A stretch of 64,000 nucleotides of DNA from NCBI GenBank assembly GCA_964342695.1, contig CAYFFV010000011.1, positions 16,086-80,085 of the forward strand, in the 5' to 3' direction. A program made the position numbers and the translations under genes. Below the pieces are notes generated by a model. The model made no database searches. It had not been told where the DNA came from and saw only the letters and a list, made by a program, of their open reading frames with translations. How positions within the stretch are numbered: the first letter of the stretch is position 1; every line of letters starts with the position of its first letter. Positions 17,206-25,055 of the stretch are shown piece by piece. This stretch comes from CAYFFV01 sp964342695 (GTDB taxonomy: Bacteria; Acidobacteriota; Vicinamibacteria; Vicinamibacterales; UBA8438).

Positions 17206-18024
17206 CTAATCTGGCTGTTTTCGAAGATGTCCGTAAAGCAATTCTTCTGAAAACTCCACGCATCGAAATTCGAGGAGTTGCATATTCTCTTCGACACGAC
17301 GATACAGCGGGAGACTAATCTTCCACGGACGTGTATACGTGTTTGGATCCTCAATAGTCGCCTCGTAAGTAATATGGTAAGGCGTAACCGGTGTATAACG
17401 CTCCACGACATGCAATGCGCTACTATGATGGTTGCCTGCACGATCGAGCCATGTTTGCCCGTTAAATGCCGTCACATCAACCACCAAGGAATCACCATCC
17501 CAGCGACCGACCGAGTGTCCCATCCACGTATCGACAGGACTCTCAGGAACTGGGTCCATGTGAATAACACGATTGGCACTCGCGAATTCATAAGCAATTA
17601 GGATCTTATTTGTTCCCTGGACAATTTGAAAAGGGAAAGGCATATACGTCGCTCTTGGCACACCCGGCAAATAACACTTGGCTTCAGGATCCTCTGTACG
17701 CCTATTCTCAAAGTTTGCTTGTTTCTTGGCAACGGCCTCAGATCGGTAAGGAATCATCCCTCCCTCAACAACACCTAAGCCGCCAGGCGCAGCACCAATC
17801 GCTCCAGTCTCATCCGTTCTTGCTCCATACGCAGCATGTGGTTCAACGTCCCAATGAGCCGAACCGACGGCTTGCCAGATACCGCTTAAATCGGGTTGAC
17901 CGGACGAATTTCGTCTAATTTCATCTGATTGACCATGCAGTGTGACCGAAAGAGCGACAACACCTAGCCCAACACCTATTACAGAAAATACTTTTACCCT
18001 CACACTTTGGCAGAGATCCACCAT
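17206..18024 (-). CDS. Secreted DLxGxW-family protein, copy 2 (function unknown)
   Basis: About 272 residues from ATG at 18024, which has AAGGAG ten bases upstream; a GTG at 18063 would add 13 residues before the signal peptide. After the signal, SGQPDLSGIWQAVG matches the entry motif of the next gene. The shared C-terminal core is VVDVTAFNGQTWLDRAG, VVERYTPVTPYHITYEATIED, YTRPWKISLPLYRR and a cysteine in LEFRCVEFSEELL. The middle portion CYLPGVPRATYMPFPFQIVQ is typical of this group. It is followed after about 36 bases by copy 1. Function unknown. Confidence 0.82.
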   Translation of the reverse strand: MVDLCQSVRVKVFSVIGVGLGVVALSVTLHGQSDEIRRNSSGQPDLSGIWQAVGSAHWDVEPHAAYGARTDETGAIGAAPGGLGVVEGGMIPYRSEAVAKKQANFENRRTEDPEAKCYLPGVPRATYMPFPFQIVQGTNKILIAYEFASANRVIHMDPVPESPVDTWMGHSVGRWDGDSLVVDVTAFNGQTWLDRAGNHHSSALHVVERYTPVTPYHITYEATIEDPNTYTRPWKISLPLYRRVEENMQLLEFRCVEFSEELLYGHLRKQPD

Positions 18025-18125
18025 CGAGTTCAATCTCCTTAAAAAATTGCGCGACACATGCACAAAAAATATTGATTAGTCACAGTCATTTCAAACTGCG
18101 AAAAAGAACATCCTGTTTTCACGAG

Positions 18126-18551
18126 CTATCGCTCCGTTGGATCGCGACCATCTGCAGGAGCGCCAGTTCCCGAAGAACCAACAAACAACTTTGATCCATC
18201 TTCGAACGTTATATCACGCCCATTTGCCCGCATCGCACCATCTTTTGCCTGATAGCCCTCAACCATGATTGTTATTCCAGGGGGCAACGAATTCTTATTA
18301 AATCCTCTCCTCAACAGAGCATTAGGAGCACCACCTTCAATCATCCAAGCCTCTGTCGTGCCATCAGGCTTTTCAACATCAATATGAATCCATGAATGTG
18401 GGTTGACCCATTCCATCTTTGTAACCGTTCCAGTCAAATTTACCGGCATATCAGCATCAAACTCAGCAGAAAATGCATGATGGGCGGTGACCGATACACC
18501 TGCCATTAGTCCAATCCAAAAACTTATCGCTATCACTCTTGTTACTCGCAT
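18126..18551 (-). CDS. Secreted DUF6152 protein
   Basis: This 141-residue protein has a signal peptide (about 1-23) ending at AHHAFSAEFD. It carries the canonical DUF6152 pattern: VNLTGTVTKMEWVNPHSWIHIDV, then EAWMIEGGAPNALLRRGFNKNSLPPG, then VEGYQAKDGAMRANGRDI. The start has GGAGAG eight bases upstream. It sits between the cytochrome/monooxygenase copy 2 and the DLxGxW pair on the same strand, so it is likely co-transcribed with them. DUF6152 has no experimental function. The ALLRRGFNKNSLPPG segment is the most conserved part of the family. Confidence 0.9.
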   Translation of the reverse strand: MRVTRVIAISFWIGLMAGVSVTAHHAFSAEFDADMPVNLTGTVTKMEWVNPHSWIHIDVEKPDGTTEAWMIEGGAPNALLRRGFNKNSLPPGITIMVEGYQAKDGAMRANGRDITFEDGSKLFVGSSGTGAPADGRDPTER

Positions 18552-18594
18552 CAGATTCTCTCCTATGTCTTAACTATAAAGAAATAACAGACTA

Positions 18595-19956
18595 TTAATC
18601 ATTTGCCTGTTGAGCCGCCTTAGCAGACATCCGTTCTTTATATTCAGCCTCATCAATATAGTAGTAGCTGACCCACGCAAAAGACATTTCATCAATTGTC
18701 CGCTGGCCATACACAACGTTATTTTTTGGATCAGGATTCACCCTTAAAGATTCTGAATTATCATGCCAGGTGCTCACATGAATAACCGTTCCAGCCGGCA
18801 ACACTGGAGCAGCATCCTCGGCATAGTTGTAAACGAGATGCCAATTGAAGTACCACTTTGGAACACAATTCAAGGTTATCTGCTCCATCAATGGAGCCGC
18901 CCCATATGGCCCTGGAGCCCGTTTCAACGCTTTCCCATCACTGTCCGCTTGAGGAACTATCGCTTCAATACATTGGGCTTGCCCACGAGTGTGAAGATGC
19001 GGCTGAAATGCTGTGATCACAGCTGGCTCAGTCAATAAAGTATAGCCGTCTGTTCTCACGCTATCCTCACCTGCTGGAATCAACAAATCATCATCATCAC
19101 CCATATGTTGACTAATCAGCGTGTATTTTGGAGTGTAGCCAACTGGATATAATTGCAACCCTAGACTGACTCTCACAGGAACTTCTTCGCCGTATGGATG
19201 TAAATGCAATCCAAAGCGAATTTTTGTGCCCGCCTTTATCAAACGACCCGTGCCGTCATCAAAAATGTCGCCATTCTTCCCGGCCGCATACTCGTTTAAA
19301 AAATTCCCTCTCGTTACATCCTCATCAAACACCGTCATGTGAGTCGTCGCATGGTGAACTACTTCCAAACTCCGCGCATCAGGTTTCAATTCAACAGCTT
19401 TGATATACCGATCCTCTGTTAGTCCTGGATCAACTATTATGTTCGGGAAATCATCCGGCCCCTCTGCTGGCAACATATACGGCTCATCCATTCTTACGAT
19501 TAGATCGGGGTCACCCATTCTCCAATCCTCTGGACCCAAAAACTCTCTAGGAGTCGGGGCATCTTTAGGGTCGCCACGCTCCGCACCAGAATCAACCCAA
19601 CCAACCACTATTGCAATTTCCTCATCGGTCAGAGACGGATCATCCTTAAATTTTTGGATCCCTATCCGACGATCCACAAACCAAGGAGGCATCTCTCTCG
19701 ACTCTACATACCGTTTAATCGACCGGGCCCAGGGGCGAGCCTCCTCAAACGTCATCAGTGACATCGGAGCTATTGCATTTGGACGATGACAGATTTGACA
19801 ACTTCGCTGCAAAATTGGCTCAACATCACGATGAAAAGTCGGATCATCAGATGTTTGCGCAGAACCCACTCCAATCCCCATGCCCAACACAAAAAGCACC
19901 ACTACACAAAACATCAGTGCTTCCCTCACCAGATTGTCAGAGTGTTTTTGTTTCAA
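18595..19956 (-). CDS. Cytochrome c fused to PHM-like copper monooxygenase domain (copy 2)
   Basis: This 453-residue paralogue of the protein at 9336-10703 is closely similar over its whole length outside the signal peptide. It has a signal segment at about 12-34, the haem motif CQICH at 53-57 and REMPPWFVDRR. The PHM-like copper ligand motifs are EVVHHATTHM, FGLHLHPYGEE, FQPHLHTRGQ and TIDEMSFAW. It starts with TTG preceded by GGGAGGG at six bases. The conserved acidic motif QHMGDDDDLLIPAGE is shared with copy 1 and could bind calcium or interact with a partner. It heads a leftward set with DUF6152 and the DLxGxW pair. Substrate unknown. Confidence 0.85.
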   Translation of the reverse strand: MKQKHSDNLVREALMFCVVVLFVLGMGIGVGSAQTSDDPTFHRDVEPILQRSCQICHRPNAIAPMSLMTFEEARPWARSIKRYVESREMPPWFVDRRIGIQKFKDDPSLTDEEIAIVVGWVDSGAERGDPKDAPTPREFLGPEDWRMGDPDLIVRMDEPYMLPAEGPDDFPNIIVDPGLTEDRYIKAVELKPDARSLEVVHHATTHMTVFDEDVTRGNFLNEYAAGKNGDIFDDGTGRLIKAGTKIRFGLHLHPYGEEVPVRVSLGLQLYPVGYTPKYTLISQHMGDDDDLLIPAGEDSVRTDGYTLLTEPAVITAFQPHLHTRGQAQCIEAIVPQADSDGKALKRAPGPYGAAPLMEQITLNCVPKWYFNWHLVYNYAEDAAPVLPAGTVIHVSTWHDNSESLRVNPDPKNNVVYGQRTIDEMSFAWVSYYYIDEAEYKERMSAKAAQQAND

Positions 19957-20052
19957 GGTAACCCTCCCTAGTGGCTATCCGAACTGGACTAAGCCCATCT
20001 AACTGACAGAAAATACTCCCGTTACCCGAAAGTGTCAAGACAGTGACTTGAC

Positions 20053-21993
20053 TCATTCTGTGTTCACTTTCATGTTTCTGGCCACTGACAACTCCACAAA
20101 AGACGGGAGCTCTTCATTATGATGGATTGTTTGCGTCACAAGCTTAAATTTACTTTCGGAAGCAAAATCTCCACCATTGTTGGTGTTGCGAACAAAATGT
20201 GGGAATTTAGAGGAAGAAATATCCACTCGCAGCCGATGGCCTGCCGGCAATACAGTCGACGCGAAGCCTAAATCGAGACGATACTCATATGGTTTTCCTG
20301 GTTCAATCAGGGAGGGCGCGAGTTTTGAGCCAAGACGAAACCGGGCTCGCACCACACGATCGAGAATATTTCGAGAAAACCCATCAGGGTGTACATCTAC
20401 TACTTTGACCGTGAAATCGGTATCACGGCCCGTAGAGCTGGCCCAAAAATTCGCTACAACAGATCCCATTATCACCAGATCTTCTTCAAGTTTCTTACTC
20501 GTATAAACAAGAATGTCATTCCGTAACTCCAACGTCGACTGGTCCTGTGTTCCAGTCCGAAAATAGAAGCCAAGTGTTAAGCAACAGGATCCTCCACCCA
20601 ATGCAGGGACGGGATTGGTCGGATCATAAATGTAACTATCATCGGGTCCCGCTGATTTCATTCTTTCTGACAGAACTCCGTCGCCCCATCGAGTGTTTGC
20701 CGAGCCTCCACTCCTAAGGTGAAATCGAACTTTCTTAATATCAGACGGAGGGTAACGTTCTCCGGACAGCCAAAAGCCCGAACCCGTCACTCCTTCGTCA
20801 GGCGGAAATTGAACAAATGTATTAACTCTCGGGACGTCATCGAAATCATTATCACTGCCCTTGAGGTGATGATCATAAAAACGCAGGGCCAAACTGCGAA
20901 GATCAAAATTCCCCGTTTCACCAAATCCCATAACCCCTTGTCGACCATGACCTCCTCCCCCGGTCATAACAAGCCTTGTACCTTCACGAGCAGCGACAGA
21001 TCCCGCTTGCTCCCGCATTCCATGAAAAGCCCTTATCGACCCAATGTGGAATAAGTCGCCCCATGCACCGGTAACCAGAGCAGGAACTGTTATCTGATCC
21101 CACTTTGTCTCCACGTCGACCTCTGCCCAATAATCGTCATAAGTTGGATGGTCAAGCCAGTCATAGTAATAAGGAGCCAACTCTCTAAAACCATCAAACT
21201 CCACAGGAGGAACCTTGTGAATCCATTCCCTTGAAATTTTTGCTTTACCAGCAGATAGATAAGTCTCAGCAGCCTTCCGAGCTGATTCCAAGGTGCTTCC
21301 GTTGGCAACCAGTTCTCTCCGATGCATATCAGGTGCAAAAAAAGCAAGAGGCCAACTTTGGCCAAACCATAAATCAAACACTCCATTAACGTAAGTCCAA
21401 TGATCATGGTAATCTGTCGCGGTCTGTCCGGGAGCAATTGCCACTAAATGAGGGGGTGCCATGATCGCAGCTTGCCACTGCGTAACACCCATGTAGGAAG
21501 ACCCCGTCATTGCCACCTTTCCATTTGACCATTCCTGAGTACCTGCCCATTCCACAGCGTCATATCCATCGTTTTGCTCCTGAAAGATTGGGTTAAAAAC
21601 ACCTTCTGAACGAAAAGTGCCACGTGTGTCTTGTGAAACAGCAACATACCCGTTCTCCGCCCAAAACGCCATGCCTTCACCCAACCCTTCAGCGAAGCAA
21701 CCCTGGCCCAAGCGTAGTCCATATGGCGTACGCAACAGAATTACGGGATGCCGACCAGATTCTTTGGGAAAGTAGACATCTGTCGTCAGCATAATCCCGT
21801 CCCGCATCCTGACCTTCAGAGTTTCGCAAGTAACCCCATTTTTTTCTATAACTTGCTCCAGCGAATGAACACCAAGAAGGCGCGAATAAATAAATAAGGA
21901 AAAGAGCGCAACTAAAGCTGAGAAGACCGCCATACCTCTAATCAGAAATTTAAAATCTTTATCTCGCTCGTCAATTATCTGAAGGTTAGCCAT
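20053..21993 (-). CDS. CocE/NonD-family alpha/beta hydrolase
   Basis: This is a 646-residue X-prolyl dipeptidyl peptidase/cocaine-esterase-type serine hydrolase. An N-terminal membrane helix (about 16-39) should anchor it in the inner membrane or act as a signal. The nucleophile elbow GSSYMGVTQW places Ser166 as the catalytic residue. The early DGIMLTTDVYFP and LLRTPYG motifs and YVAVSQDTRGTFRSEG are characteristic, and the C-terminal jelly-roll domain includes GHRLRVDISSSKFPHF. Family members cleave esters, amides or dipeptides. It starts at ATG with AGAGGAG just upstream. It is followed by a DinB gene upstream on the same strand. Substrate unknown. Confidence 0.92.
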   Translation of the reverse strand: MANLQIIDERDKDFKFLIRGMAVFSALVALFSLFIYSRLLGVHSLEQVIEKNGVTCETLKVRMRDGIMLTTDVYFPKESGRHPVILLRTPYGLRLGQGCFAEGLGEGMAFWAENGYVAVSQDTRGTFRSEGVFNPIFQEQNDGYDAVEWAGTQEWSNGKVAMTGSSYMGVTQWQAAIMAPPHLVAIAPGQTATDYHDHWTYVNGVFDLWFGQSWPLAFFAPDMHRRELVANGSTLESARKAAETYLSAGKAKISREWIHKVPPVEFDGFRELAPYYYDWLDHPTYDDYWAEVDVETKWDQITVPALVTGAWGDLFHIGSIRAFHGMREQAGSVAAREGTRLVMTGGGGHGRQGVMGFGETGNFDLRSLALRFYDHHLKGSDNDFDDVPRVNTFVQFPPDEGVTGSGFWLSGERYPPSDIKKVRFHLRSGGSANTRWGDGVLSERMKSAGPDDSYIYDPTNPVPALGGGSCCLTLGFYFRTGTQDQSTLELRNDILVYTSKKLEEDLVIMGSVVANFWASSTGRDTDFTVKVVDVHPDGFSRNILDRVVRARFRLGSKLAPSLIEPGKPYEYRLDLGFASTVLPAGHRLRVDISSSKFPHFVRNTNNGGDFASESKFKLVTQTIHHNEELPSFVELSVARNMKVNTE

Positions 21994-22020
21994 AGACTCC
22001 TCTACTGAACCATTCGATTT

Positions 22021-22539
22021 TCATACACCTTCAATAAGCTGAGTCAGCGCAGGCGTCCGACCCAAAAATCTCGCATACATTGCTAATTGTGCCCGATGAT
22101 ACTCCTCATGGGAAACCCCATGAAACATCCATGCCAACCTCGTTCCATAGCGACCATCGAAACGTCTAATCCGCTGAAACATTCCAATTTCTCCAGTCTG
22201 CTCAATTTTTTCTACTCCGATCTTATGCGAACCTTTAAGAGCTCGAACCAAGTCCTGCTTTGAGAAGTTTTGTGAATTTTGTGATGCATATTCCCTTATA
22301 AAATCTGAAAATGATTTTCGCGTAAAATCACCCATCGGATTGGATAGCTCGCCCGTCCACATCTCAGAAGTCTGAATAATGTGTTGAACAATCCCAGCAA
22401 CAGACCTCGCCCCTTTTCTCGGAACAAATAACATATGAGAGGCTGGAATATTTTTTAGTTCGGCGAGAACGCCTTCGCGCGCATCTTTCCACGACTCCAA
22501 AGCTTCTGCCAGTAAAGTCAAGCCTTCAGTTTTCGACAT
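22021..22539 (-). CDS. DinB-family (DUF664-like) four-helix protein
   Basis: About 172 residues from ATG at 22539 with GGAG five bases upstream (a GTG at 22542 also opens the frame). The helical pattern and the conserved histidines fit the DinB/YfiT metal-binding four-helix bundle: His in IVQHIIQTSEMW near the middle, and the C-terminal pair in FHGVSHEEYHRAQLAMY. Many members act as thiol transferases with bacillithiol or mycothiol, but most are uncharacterised. It precedes the CocE-like hydrolase in the direction of transcription with a gap of about 27 bases, so both may share a message. It is divergent from thrC. Confidence 0.85.
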   Translation of the reverse strand: MSKTEGLTLLAEALESWKDAREGVLAELKNIPASHMLFVPRKGARSVAGIVQHIIQTSEMWTGELSNPMGDFTRKSFSDFIREYASQNSQNFSKQDLVRALKGSHKIGVEKIEQTGEIGMFQRIRRFDGRYGTRLAWMFHGVSHEEYHRAQLAMYARFLGRTPALTQLIEGV

Positions 22540-22584
22540 CACATCTCCCAGTTCTTGTCTTCAACAGGTAAACTGTAGTGCAGG

Positions 22585-23904
22585 ATGAAATATCATGCTG
22601 CTTTCAGATGCATTTCAGGGTGCGAAGGGGAACTCTCTCTTCTTGACGTTATCTACAACTGTCCCCAATGTGGGAACCTTTTGGAAGTTTCGCACAACCT
22701 AAATGCCTTGAGAGATAAAACAACCGAATACTGGATGAACCTTTTCGACAATCGATACAAACGCAATACATGGCCATTCGGATCTGCTGTCTGGGGTAAA
22801 AAGGAATGGGTATGTCCTACTATTGAAGACCAAAGTATCGTTTCCATGGATGAGGGTGGAACGAATCTATTTTGGGCGGAACGGTTTGGAAGAGAAATCG
22901 AACTCCCCGAATTATGGGTGAAACTTTGCGGAAATTCTCACACCGGTTCATTTAAAGATCTTGGTATGACAGTACTAGTGTCAGTAGTACGTCAAATGAT
23001 CCGGACAGGACGTCCTATTCGAGCGGTTGCCTGTGCCTCAACCGGAGACACATCCGCTTCCCTAGCTGCTTATGCTGCCGCTGGAGACATACCTGCGATC
23101 GTCATTCTTCCTCGAGGAAAGGTGTCCACGGCCCAATTAGTTCAGCCGTTAGCTAACGGAGCCACTGTCCTAGCTCTTGACACAGATTTCGACGGGTGCA
23201 TGTCCATTGTAAAGAGACTCGCCAAGGAAGAAGGAATCTACCTCGCTAATTCCATGAACAGTCTCCGGCTCGAAGGCCAGAAAACCGTCTCGATTGAGAT
23301 TGTTCAACAGTTCGACTGGGAAGTGCCAGATTTTGTAATAATACCGGGAGGCAACCTCGGCAACGTTAGCGCGCTCGGAGCCGGTTTCGATATGATGCTC
23401 AAAATCGGCCTAATCAACAAATTACCAAGAATCATTGTCGCCCAAGCCGCTGCAGCTAATCCACTTTATCTGGCTTACAAAAACCAATGGCGATTTGAAG
23501 CGGTTAAAGCAAAAACCACCCAAGCATCGGCGATTCAAATCGGAAACCCTGTTTCAATACAAAAAGCTATCAGAACGCTTCAAAAATATAATGGAATCGT
23601 CGAACAAGCTTCTGAAGAAGAATTAGCTGATGCAGCAGCCAGGGCGGACCGAACCGGAATGTTTAATTGTCCGCATACTGGAGTTGCACTTGCTGCACTC
23701 ATCAAACTTCGGCGAAATCAAGAAATAAAATCCTCAGACCGAGTTGTCGTAATTTCTACAGCCAGTGGCTTAAAATTTACTGACTTTAAACGAGGCTATC
23801 ATGAACAGACCATTCGCGATCTAAGTCCGAAACATTCCAACCTTCCTCTCGAGTTACCCAACGATTATGATTCGGTAAGGCGAGCGGTCGACTCTACAAT
23901 TTAA
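22585..23904 (+). CDS. thrC: Threonine synthase
   Basis: This 439-residue PLP enzyme converts O-phosphohomoserine to threonine in the cytoplasm. The N-terminus carries a zinc-ribbon-like set of cysteines (C9, C13, C26, C29) found in one subgroup of threonine synthases. PLP-binding Lys124 is in GNSHTGSFKDLGM. Other motifs are CASTGDTSASLAAYAA, the phosphate-binding IIPGGNLGNVSALG and the substrate-side FNCPHTGVALAAL. It is preceded by only about 45 bases from a divergent DinB gene. The next genes on this strand are a rhodanese-like protein and LolA, unrelated in pathway. Confidence 0.93.
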   Translation: MKYHAAFRCISGCEGELSLLDVIYNCPQCGNLLEVSHNLNALRDKTTEYWMNLFDNRYKRNTWPFGSAVWGKKEWVCPTIEDQSIVSMDEGGTNLFWAERFGREIELPELWVKLCGNSHTGSFKDLGMTVLVSVVRQMIRTGRPIRAVACASTGDTSASLAAYAAAGDIPAIVILPRGKVSTAQLVQPLANGATVLALDTDFDGCMSIVKRLAKEEGIYLANSMNSLRLEGQKTVSIEIVQQFDWEVPDFVIIPGGNLGNVSALGAGFDMMLKIGLINKLPRIIVAQAAAANPLYLAYKNQWRFEAVKAKTTQASAIQIGNPVSIQKAIRTLQKYNGIVEQASEEELADAAARADRTGMFNCPHTGVALAALIKLRRNQEIKSSDRVVVISTASGLKFTDFKRGYHEQTIRDLSPKHSNLPLELPNDYDSVRRAVDSTI

Positions 23905-23971
23905 GAAAAAGTTTAACCAGATCATTAGATGCTTCGTGATATTTTAAACTCAGATATATTAAAATCTTGCA

Positions 23972-24346
23972 ATGGCAATCCCAAGAATTAGCAAAGAAAC
24001 CCTTAAAGAGCAGCTTGAAGCGACTGATAGCTTAGTCCCTGTAATTGTAGATGTTCGTTTGAAATACCCTTATGAACATAGCACGGTTAAATTACCAGGC
24101 GCCATAAGAATAAGTCCTCCAGACTTTGACATCTCAGATCTGCCGAAGGATCGAAAAATAATTGCCTACGACTCAGATCCTAAAGAGTTAGTTAGTGCCC
24201 ATTTTGCGGCCATCTTAATTCGAAACGGTTACGAAGCAAGCGCATTGGAAGGCGGGATTGTTGAGTGGCTTACAGCAAAATTTCCAACAGAAGAGAAAAC
24301 CGCGCCAAAACAGAAACCTCCAGTGGCCGGGGCCTTAAAGGGATAG
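23972..24346 (+). CDS. Rhodanese-like domain protein lacking the catalytic cysteine
   Basis: This 124-residue protein is a single rhodanese domain: VPVIVDVRLKYPYEHSTVKLPGAI, then FDISDLPKDRKIIAYDSDPKELVSAHFAA, and NGYEASALEGGIVEWL. At the position where the active-site loop normally has Cys (IIAYCxxG), it reads IIAYDSDPKE, so the sulphur-accepting Cys is replaced by Asp and sulphurtransferase activity is unlikely. Such inactive domains usually serve as regulatory or scaffolding modules. The last 82 bases overlap the start of lolA in another frame. Confidence 0.82.
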   Translation: MAIPRISKETLKEQLEATDSLVPVIVDVRLKYPYEHSTVKLPGAIRISPPDFDISDLPKDRKIIAYDSDPKELVSAHFAAILIRNGYEASALEGGIVEWLTAKFPTEEKTAPKQKPPVAGALKG

Positions 24347-25038
24347 TCTTCCCTTTCTTTCAGTATCGCAAGATTGGTTGGCTCTTTGTCTTTGTACTAA
24401 TTGTTCTTCTAGCCCAAAATTCTAAGGGCCAAGGTCAAAATCCACCGCTTGAGAAATTAGTAGAAAAATTACAGGCTAAATACGACTCTGTAAACGATTT
24501 TTCTGCAGACTTTGAACACACCTATGCAGGTGGATTACTTCGAACAATCGTTACCGAACGTGGTACAGTGCAAATTAAAAAACCCGGGAAAATGCGCTGG
24601 GATTACCAGTTTCCAGAAAAGAAACTTTTCATCTCTGATGGGGAAACCCTGTACTCTTACTTGCCGGCAGATCGGCAAGTCATCCTCGGGACCATTCCAC
24701 CGAATGACAGCACAACCCCGGCATTATTTTTGGCAGGCCGAGCACGGTTCTCCGATTCGTTTAATGTTTCATATGCTAACGGAGAAAAAGAAAACGACTC
24801 AACATGGACCTTACAATTAATACCAAAAGCTACAAATGCTGATTACAAGAACGTTCTACTGACTGTTAGCCGAAAAAACATGAGCATCGTGGAAATCCGT
24901 TCGACGGATTTTCAGGATGCGGTTTCAACAATCATTTTTTCATCACTAAAAGAAAACGTTGAACCGGCGGAATCACTATTTACGTTTGATCCACCGACAG
25001 GCACTGAAGTCATTACGAACGACAGAATCCTCCGGTAA
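24265..25038 (+). CDS. lolA: Outer-membrane lipoprotein carrier protein LolA
   Basis: The product is up to 257 residues. The hydrophobic signal segment is IGWLFVFVLIVLLAQNSKGQ. The mature part has KLVEKLQAKYDSVNDFSADFEHTY, GTVQIKKPGKMRWDY and LFISDGETLYSYLPADRQV, the classic LolA beginning and strands. LolA carries lipoproteins through the periplasm. The only standard start in frame is the GTG at 24265, which overlaps the rhodanese gene by 82 bases; a non-standard start nearer the signal peptide cannot be ruled out, so the N-terminus is uncertain. It converges on murA. Confidence 0.85.
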   Translation: MAYSKISNRRENRAKTETSSGRGLKGIVFPFFQYRKIGWLFVFVLIVLLAQNSKGQGQNPPLEKLVEKLQAKYDSVNDFSADFEHTYAGGLLRTIVTERGTVQIKKPGKMRWDYQFPEKKLFISDGETLYSYLPADRQVILGTIPPNDSTTPALFLAGRARFSDSFNVSYANGEKENDSTWTLQLIPKATNADYKNVLLTVSRKNMSIVEIRSTDFQDAVSTIIFSSLKENVEPAESLFTFDPPTGTEVITNDRILR

Positions 25039-25055
25039 TTAATAAAAATATCCCA

